Of a stretch of 64,000 bases of DNA, positions 55,253-63,945 are shown one piece after another. The position numbers were made by a program, and so were the translations under genes. Source of the stretch: Piscinibacter sp943370595 (GTDB lineage: Bacteria; Pseudomonadota; Gammaproteobacteria; Burkholderiales; Burkholderiaceae_C); assembly GCA_943370595.1 (NCBI GenBank), contig CALRRO020000015.1, positions 62,001 to 126,000 of the forward strand, written 5' to 3'. The notes under the pieces are model-generated. The model was not told the origin of the DNA. It searched no databases and saw only the letters and a program-made list of their open reading frames with translations. The first letter of the stretch is position 1, and the number at the start of each line of letters is the position of its first letter.

Positions 55253-56659
55253 TCACGGCTTTGCCGCCTGCGGCCTGGTGTCCACCGGCAGACAGAGCAG
55301 GCCAGTGAGCAGCGCCAGCGTGCCATGCAGGAGATACAGCGCGTTGAAGTCGGCGCGTTGCAGTGCCGCATGGCCCAGCAAGGCCACGGTGAGCGCCACG
55401 CCCAACACCGATCCGATCTGGCGCGTGGCCTGGTTGACGGCGCTTCCGACGGCGTAGTGCGCCACCGGCAAGCGGCTGACCGCCGCGGCCGACAGCGATG
55501 GCAGCACGAGGCCGACCGCGATGCCGCTCATCATCAACCCGGGAAGCCAGTGCGAGACATAGTGCGGCTCGGTTCCCGGCACGAGCAGGAACCACAGGCT
55601 GCTGCAGGCATACAGCAGCGAACCACCGACCAGGAAGCGGCGATGGCCCAGCCGTGCCGCCAGGCGGCCGGTGACGATGGCCGTCGGCATCACCAGCAGC
55701 GGCCCGGGTGTCACCGCCAGCCCGGCCTGCGGCAGGCTGAAGTGCCAGACGTTCATCATGTAGAAGAAGAAGGTCAGGAACATCATCGAGAAGGCGGTGC
55801 CGAAGGCCAGCGTCGCGACGTTCACGTAGCGGTAGGTGCGGTTGTGGAACAGCGCCAGATCCACCAGCGGTGCCTCGGCCTTTCGCGCCCACGCCACGAA
55901 GGCGCCGGCGGCGACCAGCCCGGTCGTGCCGAGAACCAAGAGTTCCAGCCGACTCCAGGTCGGCGCATCGGATTCGACGATGGCCAGGGTGACGGCGCCC
56001 ACCGCCAACATCAGCAGTGCCATACCGACGCCGTCCACCCGCCGTCGCACGCTGGTCTTCTCCGATTCCTGCAGCAGCGACGCTCCGCGCCACAGGGCCA
56101 GGCCACCCAGCGGAAGGTTGATGTAGAACGCCCAGGGCCAGCCGAAGTGGTCGATCACGAAACTGCCTGCGCTCGGGCCCACCGCGGCCGCCAGGCCGCC
56201 CACGGCGCCCCACAGGCTCACGACAACGGCGCGCCGGCTCTGCGGAAAGGCCGCCAGCACGATCGACAGCGAAGCCGGCGTCAACAAGGCCGCTCCGACG
56301 GCTTGAAGAACCCGGGCCGCGATCAACCAGCCCACGCTGCCGGCCAGGCCGCAGGCGGCCGAGGCCGCCAGGAACAGCGCCACGCCGATCAGGAACACGC
56401 GCTTGCGGCCATGGGTGTCGGCCAGGCCGCCCGCGGGAATCAGCATCGTCGCGTACACCACGGTGTAGGCGTTCAGCACCCACGACAGGTCGGCCGTCGT
56501 GGCGTCGGCGAAGGCATGCCGCAGCGGGTCGAAGGCTGCGAACAGCATCGTCGTGTCGAGCGACACCAGGAAGGTGGCGATGCTGGCGACCCAGAACACG
56601 GGCCACGGCGATGCGGGTGTCGCGCTGCGCGGGACCGGGGTGCCGGCGGCGGTGCTCAT
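55253..56659 (-). CDS. MFS transporter, DHA2 (EmrB/QacA) type
   Basis: A 468-aa drug/metabolite:proton antiporter with 12-14 hydrophobic segments. It has the DHA2 signatures LDTTMLFAAFDPLRHAF (helix 1), WVLNAYTVVYATMLIPAGGLADTHGRKRVF (loop 2-3 motif A) and GLAAAVGPSAGSFVIDHFGWPWAFYINLP (motif C). The substrate is unknown; family members export drugs and detergents. It is 2 nt from the SDR gene and probably co-transcribed with it under the TetR regulator upstream, a common export-plus-reductase arrangement. Confidence 0.88.
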   Translation of the reverse strand: MSTAAGTPVPRSATPASPWPVFWVASIATFLVSLDTTMLFAAFDPLRHAFADATTADLSWVLNAYTVVYATMLIPAGGLADTHGRKRVFLIGVALFLAASAACGLAGSVGWLIAARVLQAVGAALLTPASLSIVLAAFPQSRRAVVVSLWGAVGGLAAAVGPSAGSFVIDHFGWPWAFYINLPLGGLALWRGASLLQESEKTSVRRRVDGVGMALLMLAVGAVTLAIVESDAPTWSRLELLVLGTTGLVAAGAFVAWARKAEAPLVDLALFHNRTYRYVNVATLAFGTAFSMMFLTFFFYMMNVWHFSLPQAGLAVTPGPLLVMPTAIVTGRLAARLGHRRFLVGGSLLYACSSLWFLLVPGTEPHYVSHWLPGLMMSGIAVGLVLPSLSAAAVSRLPVAHYAVGSAVNQATRQIGSVLGVALTVALLGHAALQRADFNALYLLHGTLALLTGLLCLPVDTRPQAAKP

Positions 56660-56661
56660 GT

Positions 56662-57366
56662 TCAGTCCCGCGCCTGCAGGTACACGCCGGGCTGCGCCGA
56701 CAGACCCAGCTTGACCTGCTGCGTCATCTCGTCGGCCAGCACCTCGTCGGCGCCGGCTTCGAGCGCGTCGAGCGCTTTCGCAACGATCACCTCAGGCGTC
56801 GACTTGGGACTGGCGATGCCCTGCGTCATGTCGGTGTCGACGAAAGCCATGTGCAGGGTCAGGACCTGTGTTTTCTGGCTCCGCAACTCGTTGCGCAGGC
56901 CGTTGCTCAAGCTCCAAACAGCGGACTTCGAGACCGCGTATCCCGCCAGCGCCGGGCTGGTGATCCAGCTGGCGACGGAAGCCACGTTCACCAACGCGCC
57001 GCCGCCATTGGCCGCCAGCACGGGCGCGAACGCCTGGCTGATGCGCAGCACGCCGAAGACATTGGTCTCCAGTTGCTGGCGCAGGCGGCCCTCGGCGTCC
57101 ACGTCGACAAACCCGCCGAACTGCGCGATGCCGGCATTGTTGATGACCAGCGTCACGTCGCCGGCCGCCGCGACGGCGGCCGCGATGTCGGCAGGCGAGT
57201 TCACGTCGAGCTGCATCGGCGTGACGCCGGGCAGCGTGACACTTTTCGGGTCGCGTGCACCTGCGTAGACCTTGCGCGCTCCACGCGCCAGTGCAGCCTT
57301 CGCGAAGGCCAGCCCGATGCCGCGATTGGCGCCGGTGATGAGGACGGTAGCGTTGTCGAGTTTCAT
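56662..57366 (-). CDS. Short-chain dehydrogenase/reductase
   Basis: A 234-aa classical SDR. The Rossmann motif is TGANRGIGLAF (residues about 11-21), with NNAG at about residue 83 and the catalytic tetrad residues in NVASVASW and YAVSKSA (YxxxK). It reduces or oxidises carbonyl/alcohol groups with NAD(P)H; substrate unknown. ATG 57366 is used. The upstream 71 bp carry a palindrome that is a good TetR operator candidate. It is followed by the MFS transporter gene. Confidence 0.9.
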   Translation of the reverse strand: MKLDNATVLITGANRGIGLAFAKAALARGARKVYAGARDPKSVTLPGVTPMQLDVNSPADIAAAVAAAGDVTLVINNAGIAQFGGFVDVDAEGRLRQQLETNVFGVLRISQAFAPVLAANGGGALVNVASVASWITSPALAGYAVSKSAVWSLSNGLRNELRSQKTQVLTLHMAFVDTDMTQGIASPKSTPEVIVAKALDALEAGADEVLADEMTQQVKLGLSAQPGVYLQARD

Positions 57367-57379
57367 GGTGTTCCTTTGA

Positions 57380-57393
57380 ATGATGTTCATCAT
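57380..57393. promoter_or_regulatory. Candidate TetR operator
   Basis: ATGATG-TT-CATCAT, an inverted repeat just upstream of the SDR start and downstream of the tetR gene. It could bind the TetR-type regulator to control SDR-MFS expression. Confidence 0.4.
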
Positions 57394-57437
57394 ATTTGCC
57401 GACGAGCAAGTGCCCGACGGCGGCTTCTCCCGGCGCG

Positions 57438-58013
57438 TCAAGCGTCGTACTGCTGAATCAGGCTGGCCCGCACATTGGCCAGCCAGGCTTTGCCCGCCTT
57501 GCCTTGCAGCGCACGTGCCAGTTGCAGCGCACCAACCATCGTGGCGGCGACCACCTGGGCCTGCATCGGGTCCATGCCGGCCGGAAGGACACCGCGCACA
57601 AGCTCGACCAGGCCCAGCACCCGGGCGCGGGCTGCACTGGCGACTTCTTCGGCCTGGCGCGGCATCTCGGAGGCCAACGCCGCTACCAGGCAACCGCACT
57701 CGGTGTTGTCGAGTTGTGCGTCGGCCAGATAGGTGTTCACCAGCGCCGAGAACGGGCTCTTCCCTTCGGCCTGCGCCTGGCGCAGCCGCTCGACGAGCAC
57801 GGCCCCGGTGTCGCGACCGGCGCGCTGGGTGGCCTCTGCGAGCAGAGCGTCACGCGAGGCGAAGTGGGCGTAGAAGCCACCGTGCGTCAGGCCGGCCTCC
57901 TTCATGATGGACGCCACGCCGACGCCGTCGTAGCCGGCGCGACGGATGGCGCGCGCAGCGACATCCAGGATTCGGTCGTGAGTCAGTTCTTTGCGGTTGC
58001 TGGACACTGGCAT
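57438..58013 (-). CDS. TetR family transcriptional regulator
   Basis: A 191-aa TetR-type repressor. The HTH is LTHDRILDVAARAIRRAGYDGVGVASIMKEAGLTHGGFYAHF (residues about 9-50), as in AcrR/YxaF-like regulators with the HGGFYAHF end. The C-terminal ligand domain includes a TECGCLVAAL segment. ATG 58013 is chosen over a longer shadow start. It directly precedes the SDR and MFS genes on the same strand and most likely represses them. Confidence 0.88.
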   Translation of the reverse strand: MPVSSNRKELTHDRILDVAARAIRRAGYDGVGVASIMKEAGLTHGGFYAHFASRDALLAEATQRAGRDTGAVLVERLRQAQAEGKSPFSALVNTYLADAQLDNTECGCLVAALASEMPRQAEEVASAARARVLGLVELVRGVLPAGMDPMQAQVVAATMVGALQLARALQGKAGKAWLANVRASLIQQYDA

Positions 58014-58048
58014 GATGGGCTCAATATTACGACCATCATACTGATGCG

Positions 58049-59506
58049 TCAACTGCGTTCTCGGTCTTCGGCCTGCTCCAGCACCTGTTCCACCGGCACC
58101 GGCGTGAACCCGGGCAGGCGCTTGACGAGCAGTGTCCAGACCAGCGCGTAGGCCGCTGTCAGCCCGAGCATCGCGCCGAAAGGAAGGTAGATGTCCTGCG
58201 CCTTCATCGTCGGCGGCGTGATGTACCAGATCGCCACGACGATGCCCACCGAGGCGAGCAGTTGCGGCATCGGGAACCAGGGCGCCCGGTAGGCGCGCGG
58301 CAGGTCGGGCCGGCGCACGCGCAGCACCACGATCGACAGGTTGATCAGCAGGTAGGCGGTGCCCCAGGCACACACTGCCGCCAGCACCAGCGGCATGATG
58401 CGGTCGAGATTGCCGCCGATCGCGACCGTGTGCACGATCGGGATCGCCGCCGTGGCGACGATGCCCACCACCGGGCTCTTGTACTTCGGGTGCAGCGTCG
58501 CGAACACCCGGGGCAGCGCACCGTCGCGCGCCATGCCGCAGAGAATGCGCGGCAGCGCCGCCATCAGCGTGTTGATCGTCGCCGCGCCGGCCAGCAGGAA
58601 GGCGATGCCCAGCCACAGCTTGCCGCCCGGCCCCATCACGGCCTGCGCGAACAGCGGGATCGCATCGGGTGTCTCGAGCAGGTGCACCGAGCCATCGGGC
58701 GTCACCGCCACGTTCGGCACCTGCCGCGCCATCGCGGCGCCCCAGGTCACCATGCACAGCCACACGAGCACCAGGCCGAGCATCATCGCGCGCGGCAGGT
58801 TGCGCTGTGCGTTGCGCAGTTCGGGCGCCAGCGGCGTGACGAACTCGATGCCGAGGAACATGAACATCGCCATGCCGACCAGCGACATCACCGCGTAGAC
58901 ATCGTTGCCCACCTGCGAAGCGCCGAAGAAGCCCTGCAGCTCGGCCTTCGGCGCCTGCAGCAGGCCGCTGACGCCGAAGATCATCAGCGTCAGCCACATG
59001 CACACGGTCAGCACGATCTCGACCCGCGCGAAGGCGGTGACGCCGAACCAGTTCAGCGCCGCGAAGACCAGCACCAGCGCGACGCCGACCGCCCAGGTGG
59101 CGTCGTGCGCTACCAGGATCGCCTGCAGAGCGTCGAAGTTGACCGTGGCCATCACGCCGCTGAGGATGGTCTCGGCCGTGCCGGCAAAGGCATGCACCAG
59201 CAGATAGGCCGAGATCGTGCCGGTGATCGCCGCCACGCGCCCGAGGCCGCAGGCGATGTAGTCGTAGACGGAGCCGGCGGTGGGCATCATCGTCGCCGCC
59301 TCGGCGAAGGTGGTGGCCTGCAGGAACATCAGCGCCACGGCGATGGCCATCGCGATGAAGAAGCTGCTGCCGCCGATCGAGAAGCCGGTGCTGGCGGTCA
59401 GGATGACGGGGCTTGCCATCACCAGGCCGACGGTGGTGGCCAGCGCCGTGGGGAGGCCCACGATGCCGCGGCTGAGCTGGGTGCGGATTCGATCGTCGAG
59501 GTTCAT
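58049..59506 (-). CDS. APC family permease
   Basis: A 485-aa amino acid/polyamine/organocation transporter with about 12 transmembrane helices. The first reads LATTVGLVMASPVILTASTG, containing the helix 1 break used for substrate amine/carboxylate binding. A later segment reads MFLGIEFVTPLAPELRNAQRNLPRA, the usual conserved loop. Import of an amino acid or aromatic amine is likely; substrate unknown. It begins 38 nt after the IclR stop, so it may be co-transcribed with it. An in-frame ATG eight codons upstream (59530) is an alternative start. Confidence 0.87.
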   Translation of the reverse strand: MNLDDRIRTQLSRGIVGLPTALATTVGLVMASPVILTASTGFSIGGSSFFIAMAIAVALMFLQATTFAEAATMMPTAGSVYDYIACGLGRVAAITGTISAYLLVHAFAGTAETILSGVMATVNFDALQAILVAHDATWAVGVALVLVFAALNWFGVTAFARVEIVLTVCMWLTLMIFGVSGLLQAPKAELQGFFGASQVGNDVYAVMSLVGMAMFMFLGIEFVTPLAPELRNAQRNLPRAMMLGLVLVWLCMVTWGAAMARQVPNVAVTPDGSVHLLETPDAIPLFAQAVMGPGGKLWLGIAFLLAGAATINTLMAALPRILCGMARDGALPRVFATLHPKYKSPVVGIVATAAIPIVHTVAIGGNLDRIMPLVLAAVCAWGTAYLLINLSIVVLRVRRPDLPRAYRAPWFPMPQLLASVGIVVAIWYITPPTMKAQDIYLPFGAMLGLTAAYALVWTLLVKRLPGFTPVPVEQVLEQAEDRERS

Positions 59507-59544
59507 GGCCGCCGCATTGTCGGCGGCCATGCGACTGCGGCGCG

Positions 59545-60420
59545 TCAGCGCGCGCTGCGACGCATTGCGGAGGGCGACTCGCGGTGGCCCAGGCTGGCCG
59601 ACACCTGCGCCGCCGCCGCCCGCACCGCCGCCGCCATCGGCGACGACCAGGCCGAGGGGAAATGGTCCTGGTGGCCGAGCATGGTGATGACCAAGGCCAC
59701 CTCGCCCTCGTGGTCGCGCACCGGTGCGCTGAAGGCGTTGACGCCGGGAATGGGCCGGCCGGCCGCGCGCGTCACACCATGGCCCTGCAGTTCGGCCTGT
59801 GCCGGGCCACGCTCGGCGTCGAGCTGCGCCGGCGTGAGGCCCAATTGCGGGCCACCACTGGCAAGGCCGTCGAGCGCGGCGCCGTTGCCGCCTCCGAGCG
59901 GCCCGCCCAGCGCCTGCAGCAGCCGCTCGCGCGGCAGCGCGCCGACGAAGGCGCGGCCGGTGGCGGTCCCGAACATCGACATCACCGTGCCGGCGCGCAT
60001 CGCCACGTGCAATGGCTGGCGCGCCTCGATCAGCCGCACCACCGTCGGCCCGAAGTTGCCCCACACCGCCAGCGCGACGGCCTGGCCGGTCGACGCCGCC
60101 AGGGCTTCGGCCACCGGCAGCGCCGCCTTGATCGGGTCGAGCTGGAACAGGCAGGTCAGCCCGATGCGCAGCGCAGCCGGGCCGAGCGCGTAGCGGCCGC
60201 TCGTCGCATCCTGCTGCACCAGGCCCAGCTTGCCGTAGCTGACGAGATAAGGGTGGGCACGCGACGGCGGCAGCCCGGCCTGGGCGGCCAGGTCCTTCAG
60301 CGTCATCGGCGTCGGGTGCTCGGCCATCGCCAGCAGCAGCCGGCCGCCCACCTCCACCGACTGCACGGCGCGCTGTTCGCGCGGCGCGTCTTCGGGGAGC
60401 TCTAGGGCGTGTTTGGGCAT
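59545..60420 (-). CDS. IclR family transcriptional regulator
   Basis: A 291-aa IclR regulator. The N-terminal winged HTH has AVQSVEVGGRLLLAMAEHPTPMTLKDLAAQAGLPPSRAHPYLVSY, and the effector domain has VALAVWGNFGPTVVRLIEA and TATGRAFVGALP. ATG 60420 (MPKHALELPED) is used; longer frames include the operator. It is divergent from the aromatic operon that begins with the metallo-hydrolase, and the palindrome between them is the expected binding site. It is a probable aromatic-acid-responsive regulator. Confidence 0.9.
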   Translation of the reverse strand: MPKHALELPEDAPREQRAVQSVEVGGRLLLAMAEHPTPMTLKDLAAQAGLPPSRAHPYLVSYGKLGLVQQDATSGRYALGPAALRIGLTCLFQLDPIKAALPVAEALAASTGQAVALAVWGNFGPTVVRLIEARQPLHVAMRAGTVMSMFGTATGRAFVGALPRERLLQALGGPLGGGNGAALDGLASGGPQLGLTPAQLDAERGPAQAELQGHGVTRAAGRPIPGVNAFSAPVRDHEGEVALVITMLGHQDHFPSAWSSPMAAAVRAAAAQVSASLGHRESPSAMRRSAR

Positions 60421-60440
60421 GGATCCGACTCTAACAAACT

Positions 60441-60459
60441 GATTTGCAATTGACAAATC
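60441..60459. promoter_or_regulatory. Candidate IclR operator
   Basis: GATTTG-CAATTGA-CAAATC, a perfect 6-bp inverted repeat with a 7-nt spacer in the divergent region between the IclR gene and the metallo-hydrolase operon. Further TTTGCAAA-like half sites follow at about 60481-60496. Confidence 0.6.
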
Positions 60460-60527
60460 TCAGCCTCGGCAGCAAACTTCTTTGCCATTTGCAAACTGTC
60501 GCGCGCCGCCGCGCCCGAGGATCCGCC

Positions 60528-61484
60528 ATGAACACCAAGGCCTTTGCCAGCCACGCCGACACCGAGGAGAAGAAGGTCACCTTCGAGCAGCTCTCCGAGC
60601 ATGCCTGGGCCTACACCGCCGAGGGCGACCCCAACACCGGCATCGTGATCGGCGACGACGCGGTGCTGGTGGCCGACACGCAGGCCACGCCGGCGATGGC
60701 GGCCGACGTGATCCGCCGCATCCGCGAGGTGACCGACAAGCCGATCAAGTACGTGGTCCTCACCCACTACCACGCGGTGCGCGTGCTCGGCGCCTCGGCC
60801 TACCAGCCGCAGCAGATTCTGGCCAGCCAGGACACCTACGACCTGATCGTCGAACGCGGGGAGGCCGACAAGGCCAGCGAGATCGGCCGCTTCCCGCGCC
60901 TGTTCCGCAACGTCGAGACGGTGCCCGCCGGCATGACCTGGCCGACCATTACCTTCAGCGGCAGGATGACGCTGTGGCTGGGCAAGCTCGAAGTGCAGCT
61001 GCTGCAGCTCGGCCGCGGCCACACCAAGGGCGACACCGTGGTCTGGCTGCCCGGCGAGAAGACACTGCTGTCGGGCGACCTGGTCGAGTTCGACGCCACG
61101 CCCTATGCCGGCGACGCCTACTTCAGCGACTGGCCGCAGACGCTCTCGAACATCGCCGCGCTCAAGCCCAGCGCGCTGGTGCCCGGCCGCGGCCCGGCGC
61201 TCAAGGGCGAGGCGCAGGTGCAGAAGGGGCTGGAAGTGACGCGCAGCTTCGTCTCCGACCTCTACGCCAGCGTGAAGGCCGGCACTGCCGCCGGCAAGGA
61301 CCTGAAGACCGTCTACCGCGAGACCTACGCGGCGCTGAAGCCCAAGTACGGCCACTGGGTGATCTTCGACCACTGCATGCCCTTCGACGTGACGCGCGCC
61401 TACGACGAGGCCACGCAGTACCGCGACCCGCGCATCTGGACCGCCGAGCGCGACCGCCAGATGTGGGAGACGCTGGAGAGCTGA
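60528..61484 (+). CDS. MBL-fold metallo-hydrolase with altered metal motif
   Basis: A 318-aa metallo-beta-lactamase-fold protein. It has TGIVIGDDAVLVADTQATP, then the core loop THYHAVRVLGASAY. The classical HxHxDH motif is reduced to HYHAVR, with no Asp/His pair. The later GHTKGDTVVWLPGEKTLLSGDLVE is typical (His of GHT, Asp of GD). Members of this subgroup are linked to aromatic operons and their reaction is unknown. The altered metal site suggests one metal ion, or a non-hydrolytic role. It is first in the IclR-regulated operon and ends 3 nt before the hydroxylase start. Confidence 0.82.
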   Translation: MNTKAFASHADTEEKKVTFEQLSEHAWAYTAEGDPNTGIVIGDDAVLVADTQATPAMAADVIRRIREVTDKPIKYVVLTHYHAVRVLGASAYQPQQILASQDTYDLIVERGEADKASEIGRFPRLFRNVETVPAGMTWPTITFSGRMTLWLGKLEVQLLQLGRGHTKGDTVVWLPGEKTLLSGDLVEFDATPYAGDAYFSDWPQTLSNIAALKPSALVPGRGPALKGEAQVQKGLEVTRSFVSDLYASVKAGTAAGKDLKTVYRETYAALKPKYGHWVIFDHCMPFDVTRAYDEATQYRDPRIWTAERDRQMWETLES

Positions 61485-61487
61485 GCC

Positions 61488-63131
61488 GTGCACTCGACCT
61501 TTACCTACCCGACCTTCGACTACCAGCGCCCGCCTGAGCTGGATGCCGCCACGCCGGCGCACCGGCCCGTGGTAGTGGTCGGCGCAGGGCCGGTGGGGCT
61601 CTCGGCCGCCACCGAGCTCGCACAGCGCGGCCAGCCAGTGCTGCTGCTCGACGACGACCACACGGTCAGCGTCGGCTCGCGTGGCCTGTGCTACGCCAAG
61701 CGCACGCTCGAGATCCTCGACCGCCAGGGCTGCGGCCAGAAGCTGATCGACAAGGGCGTGACCTGGAACGTCGGCCGCACCTTCTTCGACACCGACGAGG
61801 TGTTCAGCTTCAACCTGCTGCCCGAGCCCGGCCACGAGCGCCCGGGCATGGTGAACCTGCAGCAGTACTACCTGGAGCAGTTCCAGGTCGACCGGGCGCG
61901 TGAGCTGACCGACCTGGAGATGCGCTTCAAGCACAAGGTGGTGAAGGTGGAGCCGCACGGCAGCGGCGCGACGCTGCAGGTCGAGACACCCGACGGCACG
62001 TTCACGCTGGCCTGCGACTGGCTGATCGTCTGCGACGGTGCGCGCAGCCCGATCCGCCGCCAGTTGGGCCTGGAGGTCGAGGGCAAGGTGTTCCAGGACC
62101 GCTTCCTGATCGCCGACGTGGTGATGAAGGCCGACTTCCCGGCCGAGCGCTGGTTCTGGTTCGACCCGCCCTTCCACCGCGGCCAGAGCGTGCTGCTGCA
62201 CCGCGAGGCCGACAACGTCTGGCGCATCGACTTCCAGCTCGGCTGGGATGCCGACCCGGAGGAAGAGAAGAAGCCGGAGAAGGTGATCCCGCGAATCCAG
62301 GCCATGCTCGGCCCGGACCATCAGTTCGAGCTGGAGTGGGTCAGCGTCTACACCTTCCAGTGCCGGCGCATGGCGAGCTTCCGCCACGGCCGGGTGCTGT
62401 TCGCCGGCGACAGCGCGCACCAGGTCAGCCCCTTCGGCGCACGCGGTGCGAACTCGGGCATCCAGGACGTGGACAACCTCGGCTGGAAGCTCAAGGCCGT
62501 GATCGATGGCGTCGCGCCCGAGACGCTGCTCGACACCTACAGCGACGAGCGAGTCTTCGCCGCCGACGAGAACCTGCTGAACTCGACCCGCTCGACCGAC
62601 TTCATCACGCCCAAGAGCGCCGTCTCGAAGCTGTTCCGCAACGCCGTGCTGGGGCTGGCGAAGCAGCATCCGTTCGCCCGCACGCTGGTCAACTCGGGGC
62701 GGCTGTCGGTGCCGACCACACTCAGCGCCTCGCCGCTGAACACGCCCGACGCCGGCAGCTTCGAAGGCTGGATGGTGCCCGGCGCGCCGCTGGACGATGC
62801 GCCGGTGGTGATGAACGGCCAGTCGCACTGGCTGCTGCGCGAGCTCGCCGCCGCGGGTGAAGCGGGCTTCACGCTCCTGGTCTTCGGCGACACGCCCGTG
62901 GAACTGCCACCGCTGCCGGTGCCGCTGACCGTGCGGCGTGTGAAGGCGCCGGGCAGCCTGGTGATCAAGGGCGACCTGGTCGACGCCGAAGGCCATGTGG
63001 CCCGCCGGCTCGATGGCCGCCCCGGCACCGTCTACCTGCTGCGACCCGACCAGCATGTCGCCGCGCGCTGGCGTGGCTACGATGCAGCCGCGGTGCAGGC
63101 CGCGCTGCGCCGTGCCCTGGCCCTGCACTGA
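61488..63131 (+). CDS. FAD-dependent aromatic hydroxylase (PHBH/MhpA-like)
   Basis: A 547-aa class A flavin monooxygenase. The FAD-binding motif is GAGPVG at residues 32-37, then the DG motif CDGARSPIRRQLG and the GD motif LFAGDSAHQVSPFGARGANSG. It hydroxylates a phenolic ring with NAD(P)H and O2. Enzymes of this size resemble 3-(3-hydroxyphenyl)propionate hydroxylase (MhpA) and related enzymes. The start is a GTG, 3 nt after the MBL stop. In this operon it would supply a dihydroxy-aromatic (perhaps homogentisate- or gentisate-like) to the downstream ring-cleavage and hydrolase steps; the exact substrate is inference. Confidence 0.85.
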   Translation: MHSTFTYPTFDYQRPPELDAATPAHRPVVVVGAGPVGLSAATELAQRGQPVLLLDDDHTVSVGSRGLCYAKRTLEILDRQGCGQKLIDKGVTWNVGRTFFDTDEVFSFNLLPEPGHERPGMVNLQQYYLEQFQVDRARELTDLEMRFKHKVVKVEPHGSGATLQVETPDGTFTLACDWLIVCDGARSPIRRQLGLEVEGKVFQDRFLIADVVMKADFPAERWFWFDPPFHRGQSVLLHREADNVWRIDFQLGWDADPEEEKKPEKVIPRIQAMLGPDHQFELEWVSVYTFQCRRMASFRHGRVLFAGDSAHQVSPFGARGANSGIQDVDNLGWKLKAVIDGVAPETLLDTYSDERVFAADENLLNSTRSTDFITPKSAVSKLFRNAVLGLAKQHPFARTLVNSGRLSVPTTLSASPLNTPDAGSFEGWMVPGAPLDDAPVVMNGQSHWLLRELAAAGEAGFTLLVFGDTPVELPPLPVPLTVRRVKAPGSLVIKGDLVDAEGHVARRLDGRPGTVYLLRPDQHVAARWRGYDAAAVQAALRRALALH

Positions 63132-63149
63132 ACCGAGAGGATGGCTGCC

Positions 63150-63377
63150 ATGAGCACCCTGGTGACCGCGCCGAACTTCGGCATTCCTGGCGAACGCTAC
63201 CGCCATGCCTACACGCCCGGCGATGACTTCTACGAAGCACTGATCGACACCCACCGCGACCTGACCGACGCACAGAGCCAGATGGTCAACGCCCGCCTGG
63301 TGCTGCTGCTGGCCAACCACATCGGCGACCTGCGCGTGCTGCGCGAGGCGCTGGCGGCCGCACGCGAAGGCGTGTGA
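63150..63377 (+). CDS. DUF2783 small protein
   Basis: A 75-aa protein of the DUF2783 type: a central YTPGDDFYEALIDTHRDLTDAQSQMVNARLVLLLANHIGDL helix pair. Such small proteins regularly sit between the flavin hydroxylase and the ring-cleavage gene in this kind of operon; function unknown. ATG 63150 is preferred to 63141 because a GAGG ribosome site is then correctly spaced. Confidence 0.8.
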   Translation: MSTLVTAPNFGIPGERYRHAYTPGDDFYEALIDTHRDLTDAQSQMVNARLVLLLANHIGDLRVLREALAAAREGV

Positions 63378-63402
63378 GCCCCGATACCGAAAGGAACCCA
63401 CC

Positions 63403-63945
63403 ATGCTGAAGATCGACCGCATCCACCACGTCGCCTACCGCTGCAAGGACGCCAAGGAAACCGTCGAGTGGTACGGGAAGATGCTCAAGATGGACTTCGT
63501 GCTCGCCATCGCCGAGGACCAGGTGCCCTCGACCAAGGAGCCCGACCCGTACATGCACATCTTCCTCGATGCCGGCAGCGGCAACGTGCTGGCCTTCTTC
63601 GAGCTGCCGACCAAGCCGACCATGGGCCGCGACCCGAACACACCGGAATGGGTGCAGCACATCGCCTTCCGCGTGAAGGACCGCGCCACGCTGCTCGAGT
63701 ACAAGGCCCACCTGGAAGCCAACGGCGTGAACGTGCTCGGCGTGACCGACCACGGCGCCTTCCACTCGATCTACTTCTTCGACCCCAGCGGCCACCGCCT
63801 CGAGCTGGCCTGCCCGGACCCAGACGAGGCAGCGATGATCGAGCGCATGGACGCGGTGAAGTGGCAGATGCTGGAGGACTGGAGCCAGACCAAGCGCGCC
63901 CCGAAGCATGCCTCCTTCCTGCACGAGCGCGAGTTCAAGCAGTGA
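63403..63945 (+). CDS. VOC-family protein (glyoxalase/extradiol dioxygenase fold)
   Basis: A 180-aa single-subunit vicinal-oxygen-chelate protein. It has IHHVAYRCKDAKETVEWYGKMLKM at the start (metal His in HHV), WVQHIAFRVKD in the middle (second His), and FFDPSGHRLELACP (metal Glu). It is probably a ring-cleavage dioxygenase or an isomerase of the pathway. Its stop overlaps the start of the next gene (GTGA), showing translational coupling to the likely fumarylacetoacetase. Confidence 0.85.
   Translation: MLKIDRIHHVAYRCKDAKETVEWYGKMLKMDFVLAIAEDQVPSTKEPDPYMHIFLDAGSGNVLAFFELPTKPTMGRDPNTPEWVQHIAFRVKDRATLLEYKAHLEANGVNVLGVTDHGAFHSIYFFDPSGHRLELACPDPDEAAMIERMDAVKWQMLEDWSQTKRAPKHASFLHEREFKQ

Noticed and set aside
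60402..63422. 1,006-codon minus-strand open frame
   Set aside because: Antisense to the metallo-hydrolase and flavin hydroxylase, whose motifs are clear; typical high-GC shadow.
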